Assembly: GCF_002803085.1 (NCBI RefSeq)
Contig: NZ_NNBJ01000002.1
Coordinates: forward strand, 186,001-250,000
Reading direction: 5' to 3'
Length of the DNA: 64,000 nucleotides
DNA from: Streptomyces sp. CB01201
GTDB lineage: Bacteria; Actinomycetota; Actinomycetes; Streptomycetales; Streptomycetaceae
This document shows, piece by piece, positions 18,348-26,341 of this stretch. Each line of letters begins with the position of its first letter. Position 1 is the first letter of the stretch. Made by a program: the position numbers and the translations under genes. The notes below the pieces were generated by a model. That model had not been told where the DNA came from, made no database searches, and worked only from the letters and a program-made list of their open reading frames with translations.

Positions 18348-19166
18348 ATGAGTACGAACGCCGCTGACCCTCTTGTCGCCCTTGGCGGGCTGCCGGGCGT
18401 CCCGGACGCCGTGGACTCCGTGCGCAAGGCCGTGGACCGGGTCTACGGGCATCGCGTGATGCGGCGCCGCAGCAACGAGATCACCTCGGAGGCGGCGCTG
18501 CGCGGGGCCCGTGGCAGTGCGGCCCTGTCCGGCGCGGACTGGGCCCTGGAAGAGGTGCGGCGTCGCACCGACTTCGGTAGCGAGCCCGAGGCGCGAACGG
18601 TCGGCGCGGCCCTGCGGTTGACGGCCGAGGCGGGGCAACTCCTGTCCATCTGGCGGCAGTCGCCCCTGCGGGTGCTGGCCCGGCTGCATCTGGTCGCGGC
18701 CGCGGACGCCGGTGACGCGGTGGGTCGGCCGAGGCAGGCCGGCGAAACGGTGGACGAGCCCCTGATCGAACTCCCGCTGCCTGACGCTGACGAGGTGGCC
18801 GACCGTCTGGAGGGGCTCTCGCGGCTGATCATCGCGGGCGGTGCGGCCCCGGCACTGGTGACCGCCGCCATCGTGCACGGCGAACTGCTCGCGCTGCGGC
18901 CCTTCGCCTCGCACAACGGCCTTGTCGCGCGCACCGCCGAGCGCATCGTGCTGATCGGCAGCGGCCTCGACCCCAAGGCGGTCTGCCCGTCCGAGGTCGG
19001 CCATGCTGAATTGGGCCGGGCGGCCTACGCGGCGGCGCTCGACGGATACGTCTCGGGCACCCCGCAGGGCATGGCGGCCTGGATCACCCACTGCGGCAAG
19101 GCCGTGGAGCTGGGTGTGCGCGAGTCGACGGCGGTGTGCGAGGCGCTCCAGCGCGGCGCGGCCTAG
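18348..19166 (+). CDS. Degenerate Fic-like protein
   Basis: 272 residues, mostly helical. It carries LRPFASHNGLVAR where Fic/DOC AMP-transferases have H-P-F-x-D/E-G-N-G-R-x-x-R. The N-G core, the PF and the final Arg are kept, but the catalytic His, the acidic residue and the first Arg are replaced. It is therefore probably a Fic fold without AMPylation activity, or with a changed role. I recall Streptomyces relatives annotated as morphological-differentiation proteins, but I am not certain. ATG at 18348 lacks a Shine-Dalgarno sequence, so it may be leaderless. It is divergent from the ATPase gene. Confidence 0.75.
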   Translation: MSTNAADPLVALGGLPGVPDAVDSVRKAVDRVYGHRVMRRRSNEITSEAALRGARGSAALSGADWALEEVRRRTDFGSEPEARTVGAALRLTAEAGQLLSIWRQSPLRVLARLHLVAAADAGDAVGRPRQAGETVDEPLIELPLPDADEVADRLEGLSRLIIAGGAAPALVTAAIVHGELLALRPFASHNGLVARTAERIVLIGSGLDPKAVCPSEVGHAELGRAAYAAALDGYVSGTPQGMAAWITHCGKAVELGVRESTAVCEALQRGAA

Positions 19167-19209
19167 GCCCTGGGCGGCGAAGTCCGCCCGCGGGGGCGGG
19201 AAAAGGGTT

Positions 19210-19238
19210 GCGGCGGTATCGATGTCCGATACCGCCGC
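19210..19238 (+). terminator. Hairpin after the Fic-like gene
   Basis: Perfect 12-bp inverted repeat with a 5-base loop (GCGGCGGTATCG arms), 43 bases past the stop. Confidence 0.7.
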
Positions 19239-19575
19239 TGGCATGTCCACCGTGTTACCAAGCGTCCTCGAATGTTGCCCATCAGGCCGGGATTCTCTGC
19301 CCGTTCACCTGGTGCGGCTGGCCCGTAATCGACGGGTCGACGTCGCGTGGGTGCTCGATGTTCATGCTCGGTCCGTGGGGCCTTTATTGCGTAGAAGGTG
19401 ATCCTCTCGGATGTCCCAGGTCTCGCGGGCCGTTGAGTCCTTTCTACTCCCGTACGCCGAGAAGCGAAACCCCTGACCACAGTTCTTTACTTTTAGGTTC
19501 AAATACGGGCGAAACGGGCGTCTGTTTCCCGGTGTTTCGCAGAGACTTCGAGGTGCTCCCCGGGCGTGCGCGGGC
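19239..19575. other. Gene-free stretch before the HAD gene end
   Basis: The stretch is A/T-richer than its surroundings. A weak imperfect hairpin with 7-bp arms GCGAAAC/GTTTCGC (19509-19540) may terminate the HAD-phosphatase transcript on the minus strand. I see no gene in it. Confidence 0.5.
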
Positions 19576-20409
19576 TCACGCGGAGGTACCGCCACGTCGT
19601 CGGCTGGCGTACCAGACCACGCCGGCGGTGGCGGCGGCCGCGCCGGCCGCCGCCACGAGGAGCGCCGAGCGCGGCGGCATCTTGATGGCGGGCAGCCGTT
19701 GCTTGAGGCTGACCGGCTTGCTGAAGACGAGAACCGGCCATTGTCGGGCGGTCGCTTCGCGGCGCAGCGCCCGGTCGGGGTTGACGGCGAAGGGGTGGCC
19801 GACGGACTCCAGCATGGGGACGTCGGTCGCCGAATCGCTGTAGGCGTAGCAGCGCGCGAGGTCGTACCCCTCGGACGCGGCCAGCTCCTTGACGGCCTCG
19901 GCCTTCGTCGGCCCATAGGCGTAGTACTCGACGTCCCCCGTGAAGCAGCCGTCCGAGCCGACCACCATTCTGGTGGCCACCACCCGGTCGGCGCCCAGCA
20001 GTTCACCGATCGGTTCGACGACCTCGGCCCCCGAGGTCGACACGATCACCACGTCCCGGCCCGCGGCGTGGTGCTCCTCGATGAGGGAGGCGGCCTCGTC
20101 GTAGATGATCGGGTCGATCAGATCGTGCAGGGTCTCGGCGACGATCTCCTTGACCTGCTGGACGTTCCAGCCCTTGCAGAGAGCGGACAGATACTCGCGC
20201 ATCCGCTCCATCTGGTCGTGGTCGGCGCCGCCCGCGAGGAATACGAACTGGGCGTACGCAGTGCGCAGTACGGCGCGGCGGTTGATCAGCCCTCCTTGAT
20301 AGAAGGACTTGCTGAACGTCAGCGTCGACGACTTGGCAATGACTGTCTTGTCCAAGTCGAAGAAGGCGGCGGTGCGCGGCAACGAGTGGTTTTCCACGAG
20401 CCCGAGCAT
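19576..20409 (-). CDS. HAD-IB family hydrolase with C-terminal membrane anchor
   Basis: 277 residues. Motif I reads FFDLDKTVIA with the nucleophile Asp, motif II VIVSTSG, and motifs III/IV are in KAEAVKEL and AYSDSATDVPM. This matches the SerB/HAD-IB phosphatase branch. The C-terminus has a hydrophobic helix (ALLVAAAGAAAATAGVVW) followed by Arg, so it is probably tethered to the membrane. Substrate unknown. ATG at 20409 or GTG at 20397 could be the start; neither has a strong ribosome site. Confidence 0.85.
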   Translation of the reverse strand: MLGLVENHSLPRTAAFFDLDKTVIAKSSTLTFSKSFYQGGLINRRAVLRTAYAQFVFLAGGADHDQMERMREYLSALCKGWNVQQVKEIVAETLHDLIDPIIYDEAASLIEEHHAAGRDVVIVSTSGAEVVEPIGELLGADRVVATRMVVGSDGCFTGDVEYYAYGPTKAEAVKELAASEGYDLARCYAYSDSATDVPMLESVGHPFAVNPDRALRREATARQWPVLVFSKPVSLKQRLPAIKMPPRSALLVAAAGAAAATAGVVWYASRRRGGTSA

Positions 20410-20545
20410 AGGCGCCCACCATTCGGCGTAAGCTGAGGCGCGTGGGTTTGCCTGAGAAGGCTCTCGGGTACACCATGGAAGTCACGGATCGTTCGCGACC
20501 GTGCTAACCCGGTCCGGCTCCTCCCCCCCCGAGTCAGACCGTGGG

Positions 20546-20580
20546 GACGACCCCCGCTCTCCCCCCCGGCGGGGGTCGTC
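20546..20580. terminator. Hairpin in the HAD/CpaE intergenic region
   Basis: Perfect 12-bp inverted repeat GACGACCCCCGC with an 11-base C-rich loop. It lies between divergent genes and could be a leader attenuator or insulator rather than a terminator. Confidence 0.45.
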
Positions 20581-20754
20581 GCATGTCCGGATGCGTTTTC
20601 GGTCCTTGAGTCCGATCGTCGTCCCCCTCCCTCCCGTTTCCACGCGCTCGCGTGCGCCGCCCGCCCCTGCCCGAGACTCGTAACTCAGCGTAGCCGTTGT
20701 GCTGCGCTCCGGAAGTCGCCGGTATGGGTGAACGGGATATTCACAACGTCGATG

Positions 20755-20763
20755 TTGTCCACA
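20755..20763 (+). promoter_or_regulatory. DnaA box upstream of the Tad-like operon
   Basis: TTGTCCACA is an exact match to the Streptomyces DnaA box consensus. It lies in the 455-base gene-free region (20410-20864) that must also hold the promoters of the HAD gene and the cpaE-like operon. Confidence 0.5.
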
Positions 20764-20864
20764 GATTTGGATCAAGATCCACATCATTTCGGGCCTCCCT
20801 CCACCGTGATTCCAGTGCGCGAAGAACGCGGACACGGGAATCGCAAGGAGAGGGGCCGGAAATC

Positions 20865-21980
20865 GTGGACGGAGTCATGGCTTCCGAACGACCGTCGGGC
20901 GCGGAAGGCCGGCGCGGCGGACCGCTGATCGTGACCGAGGACGAGGAACTGCTGGATGATCTGCTGCGGCTGTGCGCGGCCGCCGGCACCGAACCCGAGG
21001 TCTGCCACGGGGTGCCCGACCGCAGGGGCGGTTGGGAGAGCGCACCCCTGGTCCTGGTCGGCGACGACGCGGCGCCCCGGCTGCTCGGCGCGGCCCGCAG
21101 ACGCGGGGTGCTCCTGGTGGGCCGGGATCAGGACAGCCCCGGGGTGTGGCAGGCGGCGGTCGAACTCGGCGCGGACCATGTGCTGCGGCTGCCCGACGCC
21201 GAACCGTGGCTCGTCGACCGGATCGCGGACGCGGCCGAGGGGGTGGGCCGCCCCGCCCTGACCGTCGGAGTGATCGGCGGACGCGGCGGCGCCGGCGCCT
21301 CCACTCTGGCCTGCGCCCTCGCGGTGACGGCCGCCCGCTCGGGCCGGCGCACGATGCTGATCGACGGCGACCCGCTCGGCGGTGGCCTCGATGTGCTGCT
21401 CGGCGGGGAGCAGACCGAGGGCCGCCGCTGGCCGGATTTCGCCGCTTCGCGCGGGCGGGTCGCGGGCGGCGCCCTGGAGGAATCCCTGCCGCACCTGCAC
21501 CACTTGAGGGTGCTCAGCTGGGACCGCGGGGACTGCGTGGTGATCCCGGGTGAGGCGATGCGTGCCGTGCTCGCGGCGGCCCGGCGGCGCGGCGGAGTCG
21601 TCGTCGTGGACCTGCCCCGCCGGGTCGACGACGCGGTGGTCGAGGCGCTCGCCCAACTGGACCTGGGTCTGCTCGTCGTCCCGGCCGAGCTGCGCGCGGT
21701 CGCGGCGGCGGGTCGCGTCGCGGCCTCGGTCGGCATGGTGCTGAGGGATCTGCGCGCGGTCGTGCGCGGCCCGTACGCCTCCGGGCTCGACGAACAGTGG
21801 GTGGCCGACGCCCTGAGGCTGCCTCTGGCAGGTGAACTCCCGGTGGAATCGGGGCTGTTGGAGGCGCAGGAGGGCGGGTCTCCGCCGGGCGGCGCGGCCC
21901 GGGGGCCATTGGCCAGATTCTGCACGGCGTTCTGGGACCAGGCGCTCACCGGAGGCCTCACCGGCGGAGCGGCGTCATGA
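20865..21980 (+). CDS. CpaE-like septum-site-type protein (helicase/secretion neighbourhood)
   Basis: 371 residues. The N-terminal 120 residues resemble a receiver-like domain. A MinD/ParA-type ATPase domain follows with the deviant loop GGRGGAGAST. It lacks the Lys residues of active MinD loops, as is common in CpaE proteins. VVVVDLPRRVDD is the Walker B region. CpaE relatives position Tad secretion machinery at the membrane. GTG at 20865 is chosen on position relative to the fold; ATG at 20877 is an alternative. It overlaps the next gene by four bases, and tadA, tadB and tadC-like genes follow with the same coupling. Confidence 0.87.
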   Translation: MDGVMASERPSGAEGRRGGPLIVTEDEELLDDLLRLCAAAGTEPEVCHGVPDRRGGWESAPLVLVGDDAAPRLLGAARRRGVLLVGRDQDSPGVWQAAVELGADHVLRLPDAEPWLVDRIADAAEGVGRPALTVGVIGGRGGAGASTLACALAVTAARSGRRTMLIDGDPLGGGLDVLLGGEQTEGRRWPDFAASRGRVAGGALEESLPHLHHLRVLSWDRGDCVVIPGEAMRAVLAAARRRGGVVVVDLPRRVDDAVVEALAQLDLGLLVVPAELRAVAAAGRVAASVGMVLRDLRAVVRGPYASGLDEQWVADALRLPLAGELPVESGLLEAQEGGSPPGGAARGPLARFCTAFWDQALTGGLTGGAAS

Positions 21981-23206
21981 ACGCGGGCCGGCCCGCCACG
22001 GGCGCCCCGACGCCGGGCGGTGGCGGAGCATGGTCCGCGGGAGCCACCCTGCGGGACGCCGGGCCACCGCTCCTGGACGCCGTACGGCAACGGCTCGCCG
22101 AGAGCGGAGCCGAACCCACACCGGCCAGGGTCGCCGCGGCCCTGCGCGCCCAGGGGCGGCTGCTCGGCGACGCCGAAGTGCTGGGCGGGGCACAGGAGCT
22201 GCGGTCCGAGCTGGTGGGGACAGGACCGCTGGAACCACTGCTCGCCGACCCGGACGTCACGGACGTCCTGGTCTCCGCGCCCGACCGGGTGTGGGTCGAC
22301 CGGGGTGCTGGACTCGAACTGACCGGGATCCGCTTCGCGGACGCGGTGGCCGTGCGGCGACTGGCCCAGCGCCTCGCCGCGGTGGCGGGCCGCAGGCTCG
22401 ACGACGCGCGGCCCTGGGTGGACGCCCGTCTCCCCGACGGCACCCGGATGCACGCCGTCCTCGACCCCATCGCCGTCGGCTCGGCCTGTCTCTCGCTGCG
22501 CGTGGTGCGACCCCGGGCGTTCTCGCTGGCCGAGCTGACCGCGGCGGGGACGGTGCCGCCCGGTGGCGAGCGGCTGCTGCGGGCCCTGATCGAGGCCCGG
22601 GTGTCGTTCCTGGTGAGCGGCGGCACGGGCACGGGCAAGACCACGCTGCTTTCCACCCTGCTCGGCCTGGTCGGCCGGGGCGAGCGGATCGTACTGGCCG
22701 AGGATTCCGCCGAGTTGAGGCCCGACCACCCGCATGTGGTGCGCCTCGAATCGCGGCCCGCCAATCAGGAGGGCGCGGGTCTGGTGACCCTGCGGGATCT
22801 GGTGCGCCAGGCACTGCGGATGCGGCCGGACCGCCTGGTCGTCGGCGAGGTGCGGGGCGCCGAGGTGACCGATCTGCTGGGCGCCCTGAACACGGGACAC
22901 GAAGGGGGCTCCGGCACGGTTCATGCCAACTCGGCCGCCGACGTCCCCGCTCGGCTCGAAGCACTGGGCACGGCGGCCGGGCTCGACCGGGCCGCACTGC
23001 ACAGCCAGTTGGCGGCCGCCCTCTCGGTGGTGGTCCATCTGGTACGCGACCGGGCCGGGCAGCGCCGGATCGCCGAGGTGCGCGTCCTGGAGCGCGACGG
23101 GGCGGGCCTGGTGAGGACGGTGCCCGCGCTGCGGTGGGGCGCGGCGGGATTCGTACGGGACTCGGGCTGGGAGCGGCTGCGGGCGCTGATCGGCGGTGCG
23201 TGGTGA
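21977..23206 (+). CDS. TadA/CpaF-like secretion ATPase
   Basis: 409 residues of the type II/IV secretion ATPase superfamily. Walker A is [13 protein letters not shown] (about residues 213-225), the Asp box [11 protein letters not shown], Walker [12 protein letters not shown] and the His box GSGTVHANS. The N-terminal domain starts after about 30 Gly-rich residues. It should power assembly of a Flp-type pilus or secretion system with the TadB/TadC membrane platform encoded next. ATGA overlap with the cpaE-like gene upstream, GTGA overlap with tadB downstream. Confidence 0.93.
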   Translation: MNAGRPATGAPTPGGGGAWSAGATLRDAGPPLLDAVRQRLAESGAEPTPARVAAALRAQGRLLGDAEVLGGAQELRSELVGTGPLEPLLADPDVTDVLVSAPDRVWVDRGAGLELTGIRFADAVAVRRLAQRLAAVAGRRLDDARPWVDARLPDGTRMHAVLDPIAVGSACLSLRVVRPRAFSLAELTAAGTVPPGGERLLRALIEARVSFLVSGGTGTGKTTLLSTLLGLVGRGERIVLAEDSAELRPDHPHVVRLESRPANQEGAGLVTLRDLVRQALRMRPDRLVVGEVRGAEVTDLLGALNTGHEGGSGTVHANSAADVPARLEALGTAAGLDRAALHSQLAAALSVVVHLVRDRAGQRRIAEVRVLERDGAGLVRTVPALRWGAAGFVRDSGWERLRALIGGAW

Positions 23207-24120
23207 CGGGTCTCTCGCTGGAACCGCCCACTTGGGCGGCGCTGTGCGCGGGGGCGGCGGCATGGCTGTGGATGGGCCAGGACCAGGGGATGCGCCGGGC
23301 ACGGTTGATCTTCGCGGGCGCCGGAGCCGAAGGCGGGGGCTTGGAGGACGGCGGAGGGGCGGGCGTGCCGGGCGCGGGGGCCGAGTTCAAGGCCTCGCGG
23401 CTCGGGCGGTGGTTGCACAAGGAACGGAGCAGGGCGCGTCGGCGGATGGAGTGGCTGTGCCTGCCGGTGGGGCTGATGATCGCCCTCCTGGGCGGGTCGG
23501 TGCTGCCGTTGGTGGCCGCGGCGGTGGCGGTGCCACTGGTCGGGAAGCGGCTACGGGCCGGCGAGCGTGAGCGGGCCAGGGCGCGGCGGGCCGACGAGGT
23601 GATCGCCTGGTGTGCCGCGGTGGCCGGAGAGCTGCGCGCGGGCCGTCAGCCCGGGCGGGCCCTGGTCGCGGCCACCCGGGGGTCGGTGGCCCTGGGCGCT
23701 GCGACGGCGCCGGTGGTGGCGGCGGCCGCGTACGGCGGCGATGTGCCGGGGGCGCTGCGGGAGGCGGCCGGGGAACCGGGCGCCGAGGGGCTGGCCGGCG
23801 TCGCCGCGTGCTGGCAGGTCGCCGTGGACGGCGGAGCGGGGCTCGCCTCCGGTCTTGAGCGCCTGGAAGGCGTGCTGCGGGCCGAGCGGGAACAACAGGA
23901 GTCCCTGCGCTCCGAGTTGGCGGGCCCGCGCACCACGGTGCTGCTCCTCGCGTGCCTGCCGGCCCTGGGCCTGGTGCTCGGCACGGCGATGGGCGCGAGC
24001 CCGCTGAAAGTACTGCTGCACAGCGCCGCCGGCTTCGGCTGCCTCGCCGTGGCCGCTGTGCTGGAGGCGGCCGGAGTGTGGTGGGCGGCGCGGATCGTAC
24101 GGGCGGGGGAGGGGCGATGA
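23203..24120 (+). CDS. TadB-like type II secretion F-domain membrane protein
   Basis: 305 residues. Hydrophobic segments lie near residues 85-110, 240-260 and 265-290, with a cytoplasmic GspF-like helical domain between (DEVIAWCAAVAGELRAGRQPG). This is the inner-membrane platform subunit partnered with TadC. GTG at 23203 overlaps the tadA stop; the long open frame upstream of it is only a shadow of tadA. The Gly-rich stretch at residues 35-55 is unusual. Confidence 0.88.
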   Translation: MTGLSLEPPTWAALCAGAAAWLWMGQDQGMRRARLIFAGAGAEGGGLEDGGGAGVPGAGAEFKASRLGRWLHKERSRARRRMEWLCLPVGLMIALLGGSVLPLVAAAVAVPLVGKRLRAGERERARARRADEVIAWCAAVAGELRAGRQPGRALVAATRGSVALGAATAPVVAAAAYGGDVPGALREAAGEPGAEGLAGVAACWQVAVDGGAGLASGLERLEGVLRAEREQQESLRSELAGPRTTVLLLACLPALGLVLGTAMGASPLKVLLHSAAGFGCLAVAAVLEAAGVWWAARIVRAGEGR

Positions 24121-24989
24121 CCCTGCTCGGGCCGGATCCGGATGCTGTCCCTGGGCGAATGGCTCGGTCCGGGATGGACGTTGTCCACGGGGGGATGCCC
24201 CTGCTCGGGCCGGATGTTGTCCACAGGCTGGGGGCGGTGGCGGGGGCGGTCGGGCTCGCCCTGTGGGTGGCCGTGGGCCTGGCCAGGCGCCGCGAGGAGC
24301 ACAGGACGCGGCGACGGATGGCCGTACTGCTGGCCCTTGAGGCGCTGCGCCCGCCCCCGCGCCGACGCTGGAGCCCGGCGTGGTCGGCCCGCGCGCAGCA
24401 ATGGGGGCTTCCATTGGGGGCGTTGGCGTCCGCTTACGTCCTGGTGGGCGGGTTGATGGGGGTCCTGGCCGGCCTCGCGGCGGCGTACGGGGCCCGGGCG
24501 TGGGGGCGCCGGCGCCGGGCCGAGGGGGACGGTGCCGAGGCGAGAAGGGCCGCTGCCCGCGAACTCCCGCTCGCAGCAGATCTGTTGGCCGCCTGCCTGG
24601 CGGCCGGGGCCGGACCGGGCGAGGCGGCGGGGGCGGTGGGCGCCTCACTGGCCGGGCCCGTCGGCACCCGCCTGGGGCAGGTCTCGGCCGAGCTTCGTAT
24701 GGGTGGTGAACCGGCAGCCGCGTGGGGGCGGTTGGGGGCGATACCAGGGGCGTCCGAGCTGGCCCGCTGCCTGGAGCGGGCCGCCTCCTCCGGGGCCCCC
24801 GCGGCGGCGCCCGTCGCACGGGTCGCCGAGCGCTGCCGAGCCGAACGCACCCGCCGGGCGGCGGCGCGGGCCAGACGCGCGGGAGTGCTGATCACCGGCC
24901 CGCTGGGCCTGTGCTTCCTGCCCGCGTTCCTGGCGGCGGGGGTGGCCCCGGTGGTGATCGGCCTGGCGGGCGGGCTGCTCCGGCGGTGA
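24117..24989 (+). CDS. TadC-like type II secretion F-domain membrane protein
   Basis: 290 residues with hydrophobic segments near residues 40-58, 100-125 and 260-285, and the platform motif ARELPLAADLLAACLAAGAGPGEA. It pairs with TadB. ATG at 24117 follows GGGGAGG and overlaps the tadB stop. The first 35 residues contain a partial duplication (TLLGPDPD and PLLGPDVV). Its DNA carries two TTGTCCAC(A/G) DnaA-box-like words. Confidence 0.87.
   Translation: MTLLGPDPDAVPGRMARSGMDVVHGGMPLLGPDVVHRLGAVAGAVGLALWVAVGLARRREEHRTRRRMAVLLALEALRPPPRRRWSPAWSARAQQWGLPLGALASAYVLVGGLMGVLAGLAAAYGARAWGRRRRAEGDGAEARRAAARELPLAADLLAACLAAGAGPGEAAGAVGASLAGPVGTRLGQVSAELRMGGEPAAAWGRLGAIPGASELARCLERAASSGAPAAAPVARVAERCRAERTRRAAARARRAGVLITGPLGLCFLPAFLAAGVAPVVIGLAGGLLRR
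24181..24225 (+). promoter_or_regulatory. Two DnaA-box-like words inside tadC
   Basis: TTGTCCACG (24181-24189) and the exact consensus TTGTCCACA (24217-24225) lie 36 bases apart in the same orientation. They fall inside the coding sequence, in the duplicated LLGPD region, so part of the similarity comes from that duplication. Confidence 0.4.
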
Positions 24990-25150
24990 GCGCGGTCCTG
25001 CGAATGAGGGGCGGCGCTGGACGCAGTCACGCGAACCGGCGCCGCTGGCGGGTGCGGTCACGCGGATGAGCGCCGGTGGTCGGCGCGCAGGCGAACGAGT
25101 AGGCAGACACGGCTGATCAACAGCCATATACAGAGAGCGAGTTGAGGAAG

Positions 25151-25384
25151 ATGAACGCAATCATGAACCGGCAGGCCGCCGCAGTCGAGCGGCGGATGCG
25201 GCGCTGGGGTACCGCTCTGCGGCGCCGGGCGCGGGGCGACGCGGGGATGTCCACGTCCGAGTACGCCGTGGGAACGCTGGCGGCCTGCGCTTTCGCGGCG
25301 ATCCTGTACAAGGTCGTCACCAGCGACGGGGTCGTGACCGCGCTGACCGGCCTGGTCACCAAGGCGCTCGATGTGCAGTTCTGA
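25151..25384 (+). CDS. DUF4244 pilin-like small protein
   Basis: 77 residues: a basic N-terminus, then GDAGMSTSEYAVGTLAACAFAAILYKVV, a Gly-Met-x-T/S-x-E-Y start followed by one hydrophobic helix. This resembles a Flp/type IV pilin with its conserved Glu at +5 and is the layout of DUF4244 proteins in this operon. It is probably the structural subunit processed by a prepilin peptidase, which is not in the window. ATG at 25151 follows GAGGAAG very closely; ATG at 25163 is possible. Confidence 0.85.
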   Translation: MNAIMNRQAAAVERRMRRWGTALRRRARGDAGMSTSEYAVGTLAACAFAAILYKVVTSDGVVTALTGLVTKALDVQF

Positions 25385-25763
25385 GCGGGGTGACGCGCGG
25401 CGGCGCCGGAGGGATCGGGGCGACCGGGGGTTCGTGACGGCCGAGACGGCCGTGGCGACCCCGGCCCTGGTGGGGTTCGCGCTCGCGCTGCTCTGGGCGC
25501 TCACGGCGGCCTCCGCGGAGATCCGCTGCGTGGACGCGGCCAGGGCCGGGGCCCGCGCGGCGGCCCGTTCCGAACCGGAGGCGGTCGCGGTGGCGGCGGC
25601 CCGATCGGCGGCGCCGAAGGGCGCCACCGTCACTGTGCGGAGGGCCGGGGAGCTGTGGCGGGTCCGGGTGGAGTCCGCAACGCCGGGGCCGCGCCACCTG
25701 GCCCTGACGCTCAGTGCGGAGGCGGCCGCCCTGGCCGAGGACACGGTGGGGGAGGCGCTGTGA
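25371..25763 (+). CDS. TadE-like pseudopilin
   Basis: 130 residues. A short basic head, GFVTAETAVATPALVGFALALLWAL (a TadE helix with the conserved Glu), then a soluble domain. It should be a minor pilin or assembly factor of the Tad system. The start ATG at 25371 lies inside the end of the DUF4244 gene (14-base overlap) and the stop overlaps the next GTG. Confidence 0.85.
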   Translation: MCSSERGDARRRRRDRGDRGFVTAETAVATPALVGFALALLWALTAASAEIRCVDAARAGARAAARSEPEAVAVAAARSAAPKGATVTVRRAGELWRVRVESATPGPRHLALTLSAEAAALAEDTVGEAL

Positions 25764-26341
25764 ACGGGCGGCCGTGGAGCGCGTGGAGCGCGTGGAGCAC
25801 GTGGAGTACGTGGAGTACGTGGAGCGCTTCGGGGCGACGACGAGTACGGGCCCGCGCCGACGGGCCGACGTTGATCGGGAGGCGGATCGGCCGGTCGGCG
25901 GCGATCGGGAGGCGAGAGGGCCGACCGGCAGTGATCGGGAGGCAGGAGGGCCGGCTCGCGGTGGCCGGAGGACGGGGCGACCGGGGTTCCGCCACCGTAT
26001 GGGTGGCGCTGACCGCAGCCACCATGTGCGCGGTGTTCGCCGCCGTCCTGTGCCTCGGTCAGGCCATCGCCGCCCGGCACCGGGCCGGCGGGGCCGCCGA
26101 TCTGGCCGCGCTCGCGGCGGCCGACCGAGCACTGTGGGGTGCGCCGGACGCCTGCGCCAAGGCCCTTGAGGTGGCCCGGGCCCAGGGCGCGGAGCTGGTC
26201 CGCTGCACGGTGACGGGAGAGATCGCGGACGTACGGGCGAGGGCCGGGTTCGGTCCGTACCGGCCGAGTGTCAGGGCCCGGGCAGGGCCGCCGCCGGCTC
26301 TTGCGGGGCCGGCCCCGGGGCTCCCCGCAGCAGTTCCGTGA
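25760..26341 (+). CDS. Rv3654c-type TadE-like protein with repetitive N-terminus
   Basis: 193 residues from GTG at 25760, which overlaps the previous stop. The recognised part is GDRGSATVWVALTAATMCAVFAAVLCLGQ and the following Ala-rich helix (about residues 75-130), matching the helicase/secretion-neighbourhood TadE-like family, usually only about 110 residues long. The first 75 residues are low complexity: Trp-Ser-Ala/Thr repeats, then Ile-Gly-Arg-rich repeats. The true start may be an internal GTG near 25930. The 3' end runs 71 bases into the opposing helicase gene. Confidence 0.75.
   Translation: MNGRPWSAWSAWSTWSTWSTWSASGRRRVRARADGPTLIGRRIGRSAAIGRREGRPAVIGRQEGRLAVAGGRGDRGSATVWVALTAATMCAVFAAVLCLGQAIAARHRAGGAADLAALAAADRALWGAPDACAKALEVARAQGAELVRCTVTGEIADVRARAGFGPYRPSVRARAGPPPALAGPAPGLPAAVP
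25774..25827. repeat. Six tandem 9-bp repeats
   Basis: GTGGAGCGC, GTGGAGCAC and GTGGAGTAC variants repeat six times without interruption. In the called frame they encode Trp-Ser-Ala/Thr; in another frame Val-Glu-Arg/His/Tyr. A second, looser repeat of about 30 bp with GATCGGGAGGC as its core follows at about 25870-25960. Confidence 0.9.

Noticed and set aside
25774..25827. CRISPR-like or regulatory array
   Set aside because: The 9-bp units are contiguous without spacers and keep an open frame, so they are a coding microsatellite. No CRISPR array exists in the window.
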